DNA from: Hyphomicrobiales bacterium
GTDB lineage: Bacteria; Pseudomonadota; Alphaproteobacteria; Rhizobiales; Rhizobiaceae
Assembly (NCBI GenBank): GCA_900473745.1
Contig: UCMW01000013.1
Span: 124,001-188,000, forward strand
Direction: 5' to 3'
DNA length: 64,000 nucleotides
In this document: positions 1 to 9,686 of the stretch, piece by piece
Layout: each line of letters starts with the position of its first letter
Numbering within the stretch: position 1 is the stretch's first letter
Notes under the pieces: generated by a model
What the model was told of the DNA's origin: nothing
What the model saw: the letters and a program-made list of their open reading frames with translations, nothing else
The model's database searches: none
Made by a program: the position numbers and the translations under genes

Positions 1-956
1 GCTCCGCCGTCGACCAGATGCTCCAGGGCGAACCACTGGAACGGCTCGCCAAGGCCAGCGCCATTCTCTCCGATCGCTATAGGCGAGAGGTGCGCGACGG
101 GCGGTTTCATATCGACGATGCGCTGGCCGCCAAGGCCTATCTCGCGACCCGTATGCCTGCAACCTTCGCTGCGGTGCGCGCAGCTTTGGCCATGGTCGAG
201 GATGCGGCACCGGATTTTCAGCCGGAAAGCCTGATCGATCTCGGATGCGGCCCCGGCACAGCCCTCTGGGCAGCAGCCGATACCTGGGCCAGCCTCAGCT
301 CCGCAGAGATGGTGGAAGCGAGCGGCGCGATCCGCAGCGTCGGCGAAAAGCTCGCGGCCTCCGGCGGCGTCAAGAGCCGCTGGCAGGCCGGCGATGTGAC
401 GGCCAAGATACCGACGCTTGGGCCAGCCGATCTCGTGACGCTCGCCTATGTGCTGGACGAGCTTCCGCCGGCAACCATCGGAACCGTCACGGAAAAACTC
501 TGGGCTCTGACCAAAGGCATGCTCGTCGTCATCGAGCCGGGCACGCCTACCGGCTGGCAGCGCATTCTCGCCGTTCGCGACAAGCTCCGATCCCTCGGGG
601 CGCATCTCGTGGCACCGTGCATGCATGCGGAAAACTGTCCGATCGTGGCACCGGACTGGTGCCACTTCTCAAGGCGTGTGGCGCGCTCGCGGGTGCACCG
701 GATGGCGAAGGGCGCCGAAGTGCCGTGGGAGGACGAGAAATATGTCTTCATCGCCGCCTCGCGCGAGCCTGTCACGATCAGCGGCGACCGGGTACTGTCG
801 CCGCCGCGCGTCAATGGCGGTGTCGGGCGGGTCAAGCTCTGTCGGACCGATGGCTCGGCCACCGAGCTGACGCTCAGCAAACGCGATGGCGAGGCCTTCA
901 AGGAGATCCGCCGGGCCGACTGGGGCGATCGGCTGGACTTGGGAGATAAGGGATGA
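1..956 (+). CDS. Rsm22-type small-subunit rRNA methyltransferase-like protein (5' end outside window)
   Basis: The reading frame is open to the first base, so the first ATG at 18 is probably internal and the true start lies upstream. The protein has a class I SAM-binding fold with the motif DLGCGPGTALWA. The C-terminal half carries the Rsm22 signature: a cysteine cluster (CMHAENCP, then DWCHFSRRV) followed by EDEKYVF. Mitochondrial Rsm22 acts in small ribosomal subunit assembly and binds an iron-sulfur cluster; the bacterial role is not well defined, so rRNA methylation is inference. Its stop overlaps the next start as ATGA, which implies translational coupling to the DUF2891 gene. Confidence 0.85.
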   Translation, partial: SAVDQMLQGEPLERLAKASAILSDRYRREVRDGRFHIDDALAAKAYLATRMPATFAAVRAALAMVEDAAPDFQPESLIDLGCGPGTALWAAADTWASLSSAEMVEASGAIRSVGEKLAASGGVKSRWQAGDVTAKIPTLGPADLVTLAYVLDELPPATIGTVTEKLWALTKGMLVVIEPGTPTGWQRILAVRDKLRSLGAHLVAPCMHAENCPIVAPDWCHFSRRVARSRVHRMAKGAEVPWEDEKYVFIAASREPVTISGDRVLSPPRVNGGVGRVKLCRTDGSATELTLSKRDGEAFKEIRRADWGDRLDLGDKG

Positions 957-1966
957 CAACGCTGCTGACATCCGAGCTCGCCTCCCGCTTCGCTACGATC
1001 GCGCTCGGGCATGTCACCCGCGAATATCCCAACCATATCCTGCACGGGCTAGAAGGTCCTCATGACGCGAAGACGCCATCCGAACTGCATCCGGTCTTCT
1101 ACGGCAGCTATGACTGGCATTCCTGCGTGCATGGCTACTGGATGCTGGCGCGGCTGCTCCGTCTCTATCCCGAGATGCCGGAGGCGCCAGCGATCCGCGA
1201 TCTCTTCGGCACGATGCTGGTGCCCGACAAGATCGCCGGCGAATGCGCCTATTTCGACCGCCCGATGGCGCGCGGCTACGAGCGACCCTATGGCTGGGGC
1301 TGGTTGCTGAAGCTGGCTGCCGAGTTGCACGGTCACGAGGATCCAGCCTGGGGCGGAGCGCTGTCGCCGCTGACCGAGCGGATTGTCCAGCGCTTCCGCG
1401 ACTTCCTGCCGCTGGCCACCTATCCGGTGAGAACAGGCACGCATTACAACACCGCCTTTGCGCTCAGGATCGCCGCCGACTATGCCGAGACCGTCGGAGA
1501 CGAGGCCCTCTTCGATCTGCTCCGCACCACGGGCCAACGCTGGTATGGCACTGACACCGCCTGCCCCGCCTGGGGCGAGCCCTCGGGCGACGATTTCCTG
1601 TCCCCTGCGCTGATCACGGCGGAATGCATGCGACGGCTTCTGCCCGCGTCCGACTTCACCCGCTGGTTCGATGCTTTCCTGCCGGACATCGCAGCGAAGC
1701 AGCCGGGCACGCTGTTCGCGCCCGCCTCCGTTTCCGATCGCTCGGACGGCAAGATCGCCCATCTCGATGGACTGAGCCTCAGTCGCGCCTGGTGCTGGGC
1801 TTCTCTGGCGCGCACCCTGCCCGACACGGACCCGCGCCGACCGGTGATGCTTGAGGCCGCGCTTGCGCATCTCGAAGCCGGGATCGCGCATGTGGCAGGT
1901 GACTATATGGGTGAACACTGGCTGGCGAGTTTTGCGGTCCTGGCGCTTACGGAGACGGATCGATGA
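953..1966 (+). CDS. DUF2891 domain protein
   Basis: This 337-residue soluble protein has no signal peptide. It matches the DUF2891 family by its conserved YDWHSCVHGYWML segment near residue 45, FDRPMARGYERPYGWGW near residue 100, and a HYNTAFAL segment. Such Trp/His/Tyr-rich repeats in a helical protein suggest an alpha/alpha toroid like those of glycan-processing enzymes, but no catalytic function is established and I do not assign one. It overlaps its upstream neighbour by 4 nt (ATGA) and its downstream neighbour, aconitase X, by 4 nt, so all three genes are probably co-translated. A metabolic link to the aconitase X substrate is possible but unproven. Confidence 0.85.
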   Translation: MTTLLTSELASRFATIALGHVTREYPNHILHGLEGPHDAKTPSELHPVFYGSYDWHSCVHGYWMLARLLRLYPEMPEAPAIRDLFGTMLVPDKIAGECAYFDRPMARGYERPYGWGWLLKLAAELHGHEDPAWGGALSPLTERIVQRFRDFLPLATYPVRTGTHYNTAFALRIAADYAETVGDEALFDLLRTTGQRWYGTDTACPAWGEPSGDDFLSPALITAECMRRLLPASDFTRWFDAFLPDIAAKQPGTLFAPASVSDRSDGKIAHLDGLSLSRAWCWASLARTLPDTDPRRPVMLEAALAHLEAGIAHVAGDYMGEHWLASFAVLALTETDR

Positions 1967-3666
1967 GCAGCCTCCATGACTCCGTCGACATCACGGGCCG
2001 CGTGCTGGTTTCAGGCTCCGCCGAGGGCGAAGTGTTGTTCACCGATACGGCGCTCAGCTTCTGGGGCGGTGCGGACGCCGTGACCGGCGAGATCATCGAC
2101 CGGCATCACCCGTTGAGCGGCGAGCGGCTGACCGGGCGCGTGCTGGCACTCCCAACCAGCCGCGGCTCCTGCACCGGCAGCGGCGTGATCCTCGAACTGA
2201 TCCTCAACGGAAAGGGGCCGGCCGCGATCGTGCTCGAACATCCCGAAGCGATCATCACGCTCGGCGTCATCGTCGCCGAGGAGGTTTTCGGGCGGTCTAT
2301 TCCAGTGCTTGCAGTCGGCACAGAGGCATTTGCCGGGCTGAAGACAGCCAAGCGCATCCGGATCAGCGACGCTGTCGCTGGGATTGGCGCAGACATCGCG
2401 GTCACGGATGCGGACCGGGCCATTCTCGCAGGCGAGCAGGGCGAAGCGGCCGCGGTCGCCATGCGGATGGTGCTCAGGATGGCGGCGCTCGAAGGCGCGA
2501 CGGAACTCATCGACATCACCCGCGCGCATATCGACGGCTGCATCTATACCGGCCCTGGTGGACTCGCCTTTGCCGAAAAGCTGCGCGACCTCGGCGGACG
2601 CGTTGTGGTCCCGACGACGCTGAATGCGATTTCGGTCGATCACCGCCGCTGGCAGGCGCAGGGTGTTTCGGAAGCTCTCGGCAAACCGGCAGCCGCTGTG
2701 GCCGATGCCTATGTGATGATGGGGGCGCAACCGACCTTCACCTGCGCACCCTATCTGCTCGATGACCGGCCCGCGCGCGACGAGCAGATCGTCTGGGCAG
2801 AATCGAATGCCGTGGTCTACGCGAACAGCGTGCTCGGCGCGCGCACGATGAAATATCCGGACTATCTCGACATCGCGATCGCGCTGACGGGACGTGCACC
2901 CAAGGCAGGCTGTCATCTGCCGGAAGAGCGCGCGCCGCAGGTCCGGGTTACCGTGCCACCGCTTGAGGACGTCGATGACAGCCTCTGGCCATTGCTCGGC
3001 TATCTGATCGGGACCGTGTCGCCGGACGCCATTCCGGTTGTCGAGGGCGTTTCCGCCCACCGCCCTGACACGGATGCGCTGAAGGGCTTCGGAGCGGCGT
3101 TTGCGACCACGTCTGCCGCACCGATGTTTCACATCGCGGGCGTGACGCCAGAGGCACGTGATCCCGAGACATTCGCCGTGCTGGATCTGCCGACGATTGC
3201 ACTCACCCACGACGACCTTCAGCGGGCATGGCGCGAGTTGAACGGCGCGGATGCCGGTCCGGTGCAGTTGGTCTCGCTCGGCAATCCGCATTTTTCCGCC
3301 ACCGAGCTTGCCGCCGTCGCCGCGCTCTGTCGGGACAGGACACGACATCCGCAAGTGCCGCTCGTCATCACCTGCGGGCGTGCCGAAATGGCCAAGGCGG
3401 AGGCCTCAGGCGATGTGGCTCTCCTCACCGCCTCTGGCGTCACTCTCGTCAACGATACCTGCTGGTGCATGGTGACCGAGCCGATCATTCCGGTCGATGC
3501 CGAGGTCATCATGACCAATTCCGGCAAATATGCCCACTACGGCCCGGGCCTCACCGGACGCACCATGCGTTTCGGCAGCCTGGCGGCCTGTGTTGAGGCT
3601 GCCGTGACAGGAGAGGATCGCGGCGACTTGCCGGTCTGGCTCGGCGTGCCTGTGGGTAACCCCTGA
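1963..3666 (+). CDS. Aconitase X, fused form (probable cis-3-hydroxy-L-proline dehydratase)
   Basis: The 567-residue protein joins the aconitase X swivel domain (DUF126, about residues 1-140, with SRGSCTGSGV near residue 65) to the catalytic domain (DUF521, about 150-560, with TLNAISVDHRRW, WAESNAVVYANSVLGART and NDTCWCMV). Bacterial aconitase X enzymes characterised so far dehydrate cis-3-hydroxy-L-proline to delta1-pyrroline-2-carboxylate using an iron-sulfur cluster; archaeal homologues act on phosphomevalonate. The single-chain architecture fits the bacterial fused type. No proline racemase, pyrroline-carboxylate reductase or transporter lies beside it here, so the substrate is inferred. 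Its start overlaps the DUF2891 stop by 4 nt. Confidence 0.85.
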   Translation: MSSLHDSVDITGRVLVSGSAEGEVLFTDTALSFWGGADAVTGEIIDRHHPLSGERLTGRVLALPTSRGSCTGSGVILELILNGKGPAAIVLEHPEAIITLGVIVAEEVFGRSIPVLAVGTEAFAGLKTAKRIRISDAVAGIGADIAVTDADRAILAGEQGEAAAVAMRMVLRMAALEGATELIDITRAHIDGCIYTGPGGLAFAEKLRDLGGRVVVPTTLNAISVDHRRWQAQGVSEALGKPAAAVADAYVMMGAQPTFTCAPYLLDDRPARDEQIVWAESNAVVYANSVLGARTMKYPDYLDIAIALTGRAPKAGCHLPEERAPQVRVTVPPLEDVDDSLWPLLGYLIGTVSPDAIPVVEGVSAHRPDTDALKGFGAAFATTSAAPMFHIAGVTPEARDPETFAVLDLPTIALTHDDLQRAWRELNGADAGPVQLVSLGNPHFSATELAAVAALCRDRTRHPQVPLVITCGRAEMAKAEASGDVALLTASGVTLVNDTCWCMVTEPIIPVDAEVIMTNSGKYAHYGPGLTGRTMRFGSLAACVEAAVTGEDRGDLPVWLGVPVGNP

Positions 3667-3757
3667 CGTCACCGAAACTTCACCTGATGGCAATCAGTGC
3701 GACATGAAGCCTGCTTAGCACTGCGGCGTTTTCTTCCCCTTCCAACAAGGTGACGCC

Positions 3758-5116
3758 ATGACCAAAGCTCTTCTGACGTCTGCTGCCCTCTTTGTCCTTT
3801 TCGTCTCCCAGGCCTCGGCCGAGGAGAAGGCCTTCCCGGCCAAGCTCGTCAACCATGCGATCCTGCCGGCGAACACGATCATCGCAGCACCGGCCGATGC
3901 GCCCGATTATCTCAAGACCTCCGGCAAGTTCTCGACGGCTGACCGCAAGCGTGCGGATGCGCTCGGTAGCGTGCCCGGCAAGGACGGCGTGCGCCCGACC
4001 GGCCTTTCGCTACCCTTCGATGGCCAACCCCTGCAGGGTTTTTCCGGCATCAAGCACATGGACGACGGCACATTCTGGAGCCTCTCCGACAACGGCTTCG
4101 GCTCGAAGAACAATTCCAGTGATGCCATGTTGATGCTGCATCACCTGACCTTCGACTGGGATGCCGGCGCGTTGAAGGTCGAAAAGACCCTCTTCCTGAC
4201 TGATCCCGACAAGAAGGCGCCCTTCCCGATCGTCATGGAAGGCTCGGACAAGCGTTATCTGACAGGCGCCGATTTCGACGTCGAATCCATCCAGCCGGTG
4301 GCCGATGGCTTCTGGGTCGGTGAAGAACTGGGGCCCTATATGCTGAAGTTCTCGAGCGAGGGCGTGCTGACCGATGTCATCGCCACCAAGGCCGGCGAGA
4401 TCGAGGTGAAGTCGCCTGACAATCCGACCATCGTCGTCCCGGCGAACCCGGCTGCCAAGATGCCGGTGTTCAACCTCAAGCGCTCCGGCGGCTATGAGGG
4501 CCTCGCCATGTCGAAGGACGGCACGAAGCTCTATGGCATGCTCGAAGGCCCGCTCTACATGGAAGACGGTTCCGTCGAAAAGGCCGATGGCCTGACGGCG
4601 CTGCGGATCATCGAGCTCGACGCCGCCTCCAAGGCGTGGACCGGCAAGACCTGGCTCTATCCGCTGTCGGAAGGTGGCGAGGCGATTGGCGATTTCAACA
4701 TGATCGACGAGACGACGGCTCTCGTTATCGAGCGCGACAATGGTGCGGGTGTGGTTGAAAAGGCTTGCGCCGATCCAAAGGCGCCGGCTGCCGACTGCTT
4801 TGCCGTTCCGGCCAAGCATAAGCGGATCTACAAGATCGAGATGACGGACGACAATGCCGGCAAGGCCGTGCGCAAGATCGGCTATATCGACCTGATGAAG
4901 ATCGAGGATCCCGACAACAAGAAGCGTCAGGGCGGCGGCGAAGGTTTTTACGACATGCCCTTCGTCACCATCGAGAACGTGGACGTGGTCGATCCGACCC
5001 ATATCGTCGTTGGTAACGACAACAACCTGTCCTTCTCGGCCGGCCGCGCACTCGACAAGGCAGACGACAACGAGTTCGTCCTGCTCGAAGTGGGTGAATT
5101 CCTTAGCGCGAAGTAA
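3758..5116 (+). CDS. Exported esterase-like/phytase-like beta-propeller protein
   Basis: The 452-residue product starts with a clear Sec signal peptide (MTKALLTSAALFVLFVSQASA, cleavage predicted after ASA at about residue 21). The mature protein matches the 'esterase-like activity of phytase' family by FSGIKHMDDGTFWSLSDNGFGSK, DFDVESIQPVADGFWVGEELGPY, GYEGLAMSKDG and the C-terminal VGNDNNLSFS segment. These fit blades of a periplasmic beta-propeller that probably binds Ca2+. Substrates in this family are poorly known; phosphate-ester hydrolysis is family-based inference. It is monocistronic, 91 bp after aconitase X, and followed by a terminator-like hairpin facing the convergent ppx gene. Confidence 0.8.
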   Translation: MTKALLTSAALFVLFVSQASAEEKAFPAKLVNHAILPANTIIAAPADAPDYLKTSGKFSTADRKRADALGSVPGKDGVRPTGLSLPFDGQPLQGFSGIKHMDDGTFWSLSDNGFGSKNNSSDAMLMLHHLTFDWDAGALKVEKTLFLTDPDKKAPFPIVMEGSDKRYLTGADFDVESIQPVADGFWVGEELGPYMLKFSSEGVLTDVIATKAGEIEVKSPDNPTIVVPANPAAKMPVFNLKRSGGYEGLAMSKDGTKLYGMLEGPLYMEDGSVEKADGLTALRIIELDAASKAWTGKTWLYPLSEGGEAIGDFNMIDETTALVIERDNGAGVVEKACADPKAPAADCFAVPAKHKRIYKIEMTDDNAGKAVRKIGYIDLMKIEDPDNKKRQGGGEGFYDMPFVTIENVDVVDPTHIVVGNDNNLSFSAGRALDKADDNEFVLLEVGEFLSAK

Positions 5117-5138
5117 GCTCGCCGCCTGAAACGAAGAA

Positions 5139-5168
5139 AGCGGGTCCCGGCCCGCTCTCTTTCTGTTT
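5139..5168 (+). terminator. Rho-independent-like terminator between phytase-like gene and ppx
   Basis: AGCGGG (5139-5144) pairs with CCCGCT (5151-5156) across a 6-nt loop and is followed by the T-rich run CTCTTTCTGTTT. It lies between two convergent genes and suits the upstream plus-strand gene. Confidence 0.55.
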
Positions 5169-5184
5169 GGCTTGTCGATCTTCT

Positions 5185-6705
5185 TTATTCGAAGACGAAG
5201 GCCAGCCGCTTGCCCGTCAGCTTCGAGAGCTGCATCAGGCGCCCGTCCAGTCGTTCACCGGCGAAGTCCTCATAGGATTTCGGCACGACGAATTCGAGGT
5301 CGAGTTCGGGGTTGTCCGAACGACGGAAGTTCAGGTTGTGGACCACGCCGGGCATGGAGGCGGAGAAGAGATAGACCACCCGCAGCATGCCGCCAACGAG
5401 CTTCGCCCGATCGAGAAGGCGTTCGGTGGCGATTGCCGCCAACGGGCCGGTCTGGCCATCGTCGTGCAGGCCCTCGAAGCGGTAGTAGTTGGTAAGCGCG
5501 ATGAAGGCGCGGCCCGGATGGGTGATGCCGACGAAGGAGGAGTGGGCAATGACGTTCAGCGCCTGCAGCCCGCGATAATCCGGATGCGCGCGCCAGCTGA
5601 TATCGGCGAGCAGGCAGGCGGCCTTGCGATAGCGGGTTTCCTCTTCCGTCTCCTCGATGTCGAAGAAGGACATCATCTGGCCCGTCCAGTCGGCGAGTTC
5701 ACGGGCATGTTCGGGCGACCGGGCACGCAGAATGGCGAGTTCGTCGGCGGCTTCGACCAGCGGGTCGAGCGCCTGTTCCTCGTCGAGCAACAGAGAGTAG
5801 AGATACCCTTCGCGCACGCCCTGGGCCGAGAAGCAGACACTCTTCGGCTTCATGATCTCGATCACTTCGCGCATGGCAACCGCGCCGAAGGGGATCAGGT
5901 TGCGACGGCTCTTGGAGATCGTCGACCAGGCGGGATCGCGACTGTTCGCGCCGGATATGATCTCTTCCAGGAAAAAGGCGATCTCGTCATAGGGCAGCTC
6001 GTAGCCCTGCATCATGTGCAGCGGATACTTGCGGATTTCCATGTGCAGCTTGGCGATGTTGCGCCAGGTGCCACCGACCGCATAGAAGGTGCGCCCCTGC
6101 CCCTTCTTCAGGAGGACAGCATCGCCGACGAGCTTCTTCGCCAGTGTGCGGGCCTTGGGCAGCGAGCCCTCGACGCTTTCCGACAGGCGCAGACCGCCAA
6201 GCGGCAGCGTGATGCCCTTGCCGAAGCCCTTGCCGTTGATATCGATCAGTTCGAGTGAACCGCCGCCGAGATCACCGGCAATACCGTCCGCGTCGTGGAA
6301 GCCGCTGACGACGCCGAGAGCTGAATATTTCGCTTCTTCCTCACCGGTCAGCACCTGGACTTCGTGACCGAGGATTTCTTCAGCACGGGCAATGAAATCG
6401 GGGCCGTTGGAGGCCTCCCGGGCGGCAGCTGTGGCGAGCACATACATGCGCGTCGCCTGGGCCTGGTTGGAGAGCGCCCTGAAACGGCGCAGGGCCGCGA
6501 GGGCGCGCTCCACACCCTCCTCGTCCATCCGGCCGGTCGTGGCCACGCCCCGCCCGAGACCGCACAGGACTTTTTCGTTGAACAGAACCGTCGGGGCGCG
6601 GGACAGCCCCTCATAGATCACGAGGCGGATCGAATTCGAGCCGATGTCCACAACGGAGACAGGGGCGATACCGGGAAGGCGCCCCTGGGCTTCAGATCTT
6701 GTCAT
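5185..6705 (-). CDS. ppx: Exopolyphosphatase (Ppx/GppA family)
   Basis: The 506-residue protein has the ASKHA-fold signatures of Ppx/GppA phosphatases: DIGSNSIRLVIYEG at residues 20-33 and GDLGGGSLELIDI near residue 145. It hydrolyses terminal phosphates of polyphosphate and possibly pppGpp. The C-terminal half (about 320-506) holds the HD-like helical domain (AHSSFVGITHPGRAFIAL). Its start lies 12 nt downstream of the ppk stop, so synthesis and breakdown of polyphosphate are probably co-transcribed. The ATG at 6705 directly follows ppk and no better start is visible. Confidence 0.92.
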   Translation of the reverse strand: MTRSEAQGRLPGIAPVSVVDIGSNSIRLVIYEGLSRAPTVLFNEKVLCGLGRGVATTGRMDEEGVERALAALRRFRALSNQAQATRMYVLATAAAREASNGPDFIARAEEILGHEVQVLTGEEEAKYSALGVVSGFHDADGIAGDLGGGSLELIDINGKGFGKGITLPLGGLRLSESVEGSLPKARTLAKKLVGDAVLLKKGQGRTFYAVGGTWRNIAKLHMEIRKYPLHMMQGYELPYDEIAFFLEEIISGANSRDPAWSTISKSRRNLIPFGAVAMREVIEIMKPKSVCFSAQGVREGYLYSLLLDEEQALDPLVEAADELAILRARSPEHARELADWTGQMMSFFDIEETEEETRYRKAACLLADISWRAHPDYRGLQALNVIAHSSFVGITHPGRAFIALTNYYRFEGLHDDGQTGPLAAIATERLLDRAKLVGGMLRVVYLFSASMPGVVHNLNFRRSDNPELDLEFVVPKSYEDFAGERLDGRLMQLSKLTGKRLAFVFE

Positions 6706-6717
6706 GAGGTACCAGTG

Positions 6718-8910
6718 TTATCGTTTCCTGCCGGAGATCAGGCCGGCGATCAGTTTCGGTGCACTCGATTTCAAAGCTTCTCCGCGGCCCGAAAGGCTCG
6801 GATTGGTCATGAAATAGTGCTGGGCGTTGAAAGGTTCCTCACCCTGTCGCACCTCGATGCGGCGTGACGTTCCATCGGCCAATATCTCGTAGCTCTGCTG
6901 GTTGTCAATCAGGTTGCCCAGCATGATCTGGGACAGGACCTGCTCATGCACCGTGGGATTGATGAGCGGCACCAGCGTCTCGACGCGGCGGTCGAGATTG
7001 CGCGGCATCATGTCGGCCGAGCCGATATAGACGAGTGCCTTTTCCGACGGCAGACGGTGGCCGTTGCCGAAGCAGAAAATACGGCTGTGTTCGAGGAAAC
7101 GGCCGATGATCGACTTGACGCGAATATTCTCCGACAGGCCGGGCACGCGCGGGCGCAGGCAGCAGATGCCGCGGATGACGAGATCGATCTCGACGCCCGC
7201 CTGGCTTGCAGCATAGAGCGCGTCGATGATCTCGGGGTCGACCAGCGAGTTCATCTTCATCCAGATCTGCGCCGGACGACCGGCTTTCGCGTGCTCGATC
7301 TCCTCGTTGATGTGCCTGAGGATGCGCGGGCGAAGCGTATAGGGCGAGACCGCCAGCTTCATGCCTTCTTCCGGCTCCCCGTAGCCGGTGATGAAGTTGA
7401 AGACATTCGCCATATCATGGGCGATCTTCGGGTTGCAGGTGAAGAAGGACAGGTCCGTATAGATCTTCGCCGTGACCGGATGGTAGTTTCCGGTGCCGAG
7501 ATGGCAGTAGGTGCGCAGCTTGCCGTCCTCGCGGCGCACGACCATGGACATCTTCGCATGGGTCTTAAGTTCGATGAATCCGAAGACCACCTGCACGCCC
7601 GCACGTTCCAGATCGCGCGCCCAGCGGATATTGGCTTCTTCGTCGAAGCGTGCCTTGAGCTCGACCAGAGCGGTCACCGACTTGCCGGCTTCAGCGGCAT
7701 CGATCAGGGCGCGGACGATCGGGCTGTCGTTGGAGGTGCGATACAGCGTCTGCTTGATCGCCAGCACATCCGGGTCGCGAGCGGCTTGCAGCAGGAACTG
7801 CACCACGACGTCGAAGCTCTCATAGGGATGGTGGACGATCATGTCCTTCTCGCGGATCGCCGCGAGGCAGTCGCCGGCATGCTCTCGCACGCGCTCGGGG
7901 AAACGGGCGTTGTACTGGTCGAAGCGCAGGTCGTCGCGTGGTGCCTTGGTGATTTCGGAGATGGTGTTGAGCGCCAGAAGGCCCGGCAGAACCGCGACGC
8001 GATTGTCTGCGACGCCGAGCTCATGCACGACGAACTGGCGCAAGGCCACCGGCATTTCCGAGTCGACCTCGATGCGAATGACGGAACCGCGACGGCGTCG
8101 CTTGAGTGCCGTCTCGAAGAAGCGCACGAGATCCTCGGCCTCTTCCTCGACTTCGATATCGCTGTCGCGGATGATGCGGAAGGTGCCGAAGCCCTTGACC
8201 TCGTATCCGGGGTATAGCCGGTTGATGAAGAGGCCGACCATATCCTCCAGCGTGATGTAGCGGATGGTGTTGCCTTCGTCCGGAAGCCGGACGAAACGGT
8301 CGAGCGTGGTCGGCAGGCGCAGAAGCGCTGTCATCGGATCGCCGTTGCGGCTCGAGCAGAGCTGCAGGCCCATGGAAAAGCCGAGATTGGGAATGAACGG
8401 GAAAGGATGCGCCGGATCGATTGAAAGCGGCGTGAGGACCGGAAAGATCGACTCCTCGAAAGTGGTCGCGAGCCAGTTTCGATCCGTTTCGGAAAGCGCT
8501 GCCGGGCGCACGACTAGGATATCTTCCTGGGCGAGGTATTGCTGCAGCACCGCCAGGGAGGCCTGCTGCTCCATCTGCAGATTGTCGATTTCCTTCAGGA
8601 TGTCGTCGAGCTGCTCGGCCGGGGTCTTGCCGTCAGGGCTCTTGATGACGATGCCCTGGCGGACCTGGCCCTCGAGGCCGGCGACGCGCACCATGAAGAA
8701 TTCGTCGAGATTGGCCGCCGAAATGGACAGGAAGCGAACGCGCTCCAGCAGCGGATGCGCCGTGTTCAAGGTTTCCTCGAGAACGCGCCGGTTGAACTGC
8801 AGCCAGGAGAATTCCCGGTTGATGAAGCGCAGGGGACTGGTCAGCAGGTCCTCGGCGGGTGCTGCCTCCGCGCCGCTGTCGCCGCCCGTGCCGTGTACCG
8901 CGCTGTCCAT
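6718..8910 (-). CDS. ppk: Polyphosphate kinase 1
   Basis: The 730-residue length is normal for PPK1. The N domain ([19 protein letters not shown], residues 27-45) and catalytic C1/C2 domains are present, including the phosphohistidine segment [10 protein letters not shown] and the [19 protein letters not shown] motif. It makes polyphosphate reversibly from ATP. It is preceded 62 nt upstream by hdaA and followed 12 nt later by ppx. The 62-nt gap contains a TATAAT hexamer and a Pho-box-like repeat on the coding strand (see 8941-8970), so ppk may be phosphate-regulated independently of hdaA. Confidence 0.95.
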   Translation of the reverse strand: MDSAVHGTGGDSGAEAAPAEDLLTSPLRFINREFSWLQFNRRVLEETLNTAHPLLERVRFLSISAANLDEFFMVRVAGLEGQVRQGIVIKSPDGKTPAEQLDDILKEIDNLQMEQQASLAVLQQYLAQEDILVVRPAALSETDRNWLATTFEESIFPVLTPLSIDPAHPFPFIPNLGFSMGLQLCSSRNGDPMTALLRLPTTLDRFVRLPDEGNTIRYITLEDMVGLFINRLYPGYEVKGFGTFRIIRDSDIEVEEEAEDLVRFFETALKRRRRGSVIRIEVDSEMPVALRQFVVHELGVADNRVAVLPGLLALNTISEITKAPRDDLRFDQYNARFPERVREHAGDCLAAIREKDMIVHHPYESFDVVVQFLLQAARDPDVLAIKQTLYRTSNDSPIVRALIDAAEAGKSVTALVELKARFDEEANIRWARDLERAGVQVVFGFIELKTHAKMSMVVRREDGKLRTYCHLGTGNYHPVTAKIYTDLSFFTCNPKIAHDMANVFNFITGYGEPEEGMKLAVSPYTLRPRILRHINEEIEHAKAGRPAQIWMKMNSLVDPEIIDALYAASQAGVEIDLVIRGICCLRPRVPGLSENIRVKSIIGRFLEHSRIFCFGNGHRLPSEKALVYIGSADMMPRNLDRRVETLVPLINPTVHEQVLSQIMLGNLIDNQQSYEILADGTSRRIEVRQGEEPFNAQHYFMTNPSLSGRGEALKSSAPKLIAGLISGRKR

Positions 8911-8940
8911 GATTCGTCCCTTCGTTATCGTTCCCGGCCA

Positions 8941-8970
8941 ATTATAACAGTTTGACGACAGATCTGTGAC
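8941..8970 (-). promoter_or_regulatory. Candidate ppk promoter with Pho-box-like repeat
   Basis: On the minus strand CTGTCGT-CAAA-CTGTTAT occupies 8961-8944, two heptamers that each match 6 of 7 bases of the Pho-box half-site CTGTCAT with the canonical 4-bp spacing. A perfect TATAAT (8946-8941) overlaps the second half, with GTCACA 18 bp upstream (8970-8965). In classical PhoB-activated promoters the -10 lies about 10 bp beyond the box, so the overlap is atypical; GATAAC further downstream is an alternative -10. The predicted transcript would start about 25-30 nt before the ppk ATG. Confidence 0.5.
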
Positions 8971-8972
8971 GC

Positions 8973-9686
8973 CTAGTCCGTAGCGCCGGCCGCCTCCAGC
9001 GTTTCGAGCACCTCTGCCGCAAGGCTCCGGGTGATCTTGACGCGCCTCGCCAGCGCCAGCCTGTCCATGCGATCGACCACCACCTGGGCCGCCAGGAAGG
9101 AACGCTCCATGCGGCTGACGATATAACCGACGATCTTGTCATCGATGTAAAGCTGTCGATCGGCGAAGAGCTTGGTGATCAGTTGTCCGAGCAATTCTTC
9201 GTCGGGAGCGCCGATCTCGACTACGGTCGCCGCCTTCAGGCGTGAATTGAGGTCTGCCAGCTGCACATTCCAGGAGGGCGGAAAGCTGCGCGCGGTGATC
9301 AGCAGCGTCCGACCGTGCTGGCGCACCGCATTGATGACGTGGAACAGCTCGACCTCATCGAAGCCCTGGCGGTCGGCATCCTCGAACAGGACGGGACCGA
9401 CAGCTGCAGCCTCCGATGCGCCCTCGCCCGGTTGCGGCAGGATATCGGCCGCACCGCTGATGTCTCGAAAGATTTGCGCGAGGTGTGATTTTCCAGAGCC
9501 TTCCGGACCCGCAAGGATCACCACCGGCGACGGCCAGTTCGGCCATGCGTCGACGATCGACACGGCAGCGGCCATGCGCTCGGAGACCAGAAGGTCGTCG
9601 CGCCCGGTGGCTGAGCCATGCTCGAAGGCCAGCGGCAGCTGTTCGGCGGCTCCGCGCTTTTCGGGAGCCATCTTGGCATCAGTCAT
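8973..9686 (-). CDS. hdaA: DnaA inactivator HdaA (regulatory inactivation of DnaA)
   Basis: This 237-residue DnaA-related ATPase lacks the DnaA DNA-binding domain. Residues 16-21 (QLPLAF) match the N-terminal beta-clamp-binding hexapeptide of Hda proteins. Walker A is GPEGSGKS at 60-67; a Walker-B-like VLFEDADR segment lies near residue 107. In Caulobacter HdaA stimulates DnaA-ATP hydrolysis after clamp loading to prevent over-initiation, and that role is transferred here by family. Its ATG directly abuts the TGA of the upstream AI-2E family gene (TGAATG), suggesting translational coupling. Confidence 0.9.
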   Translation of the reverse strand: MTDAKMAPEKRGAAEQLPLAFEHGSATGRDDLLVSERMAAAVSIVDAWPNWPSPVVILAGPEGSGKSHLAQIFRDISGAADILPQPGEGASEAAAVGPVLFEDADRQGFDEVELFHVINAVRQHGRTLLITARSFPPSWNVQLADLNSRLKAATVVEIGAPDEELLGQLITKLFADRQLYIDDKIVGYIVSRMERSFLAAQVVVDRMDRLALARRVKITRSLAAEVLETLEAAGATD

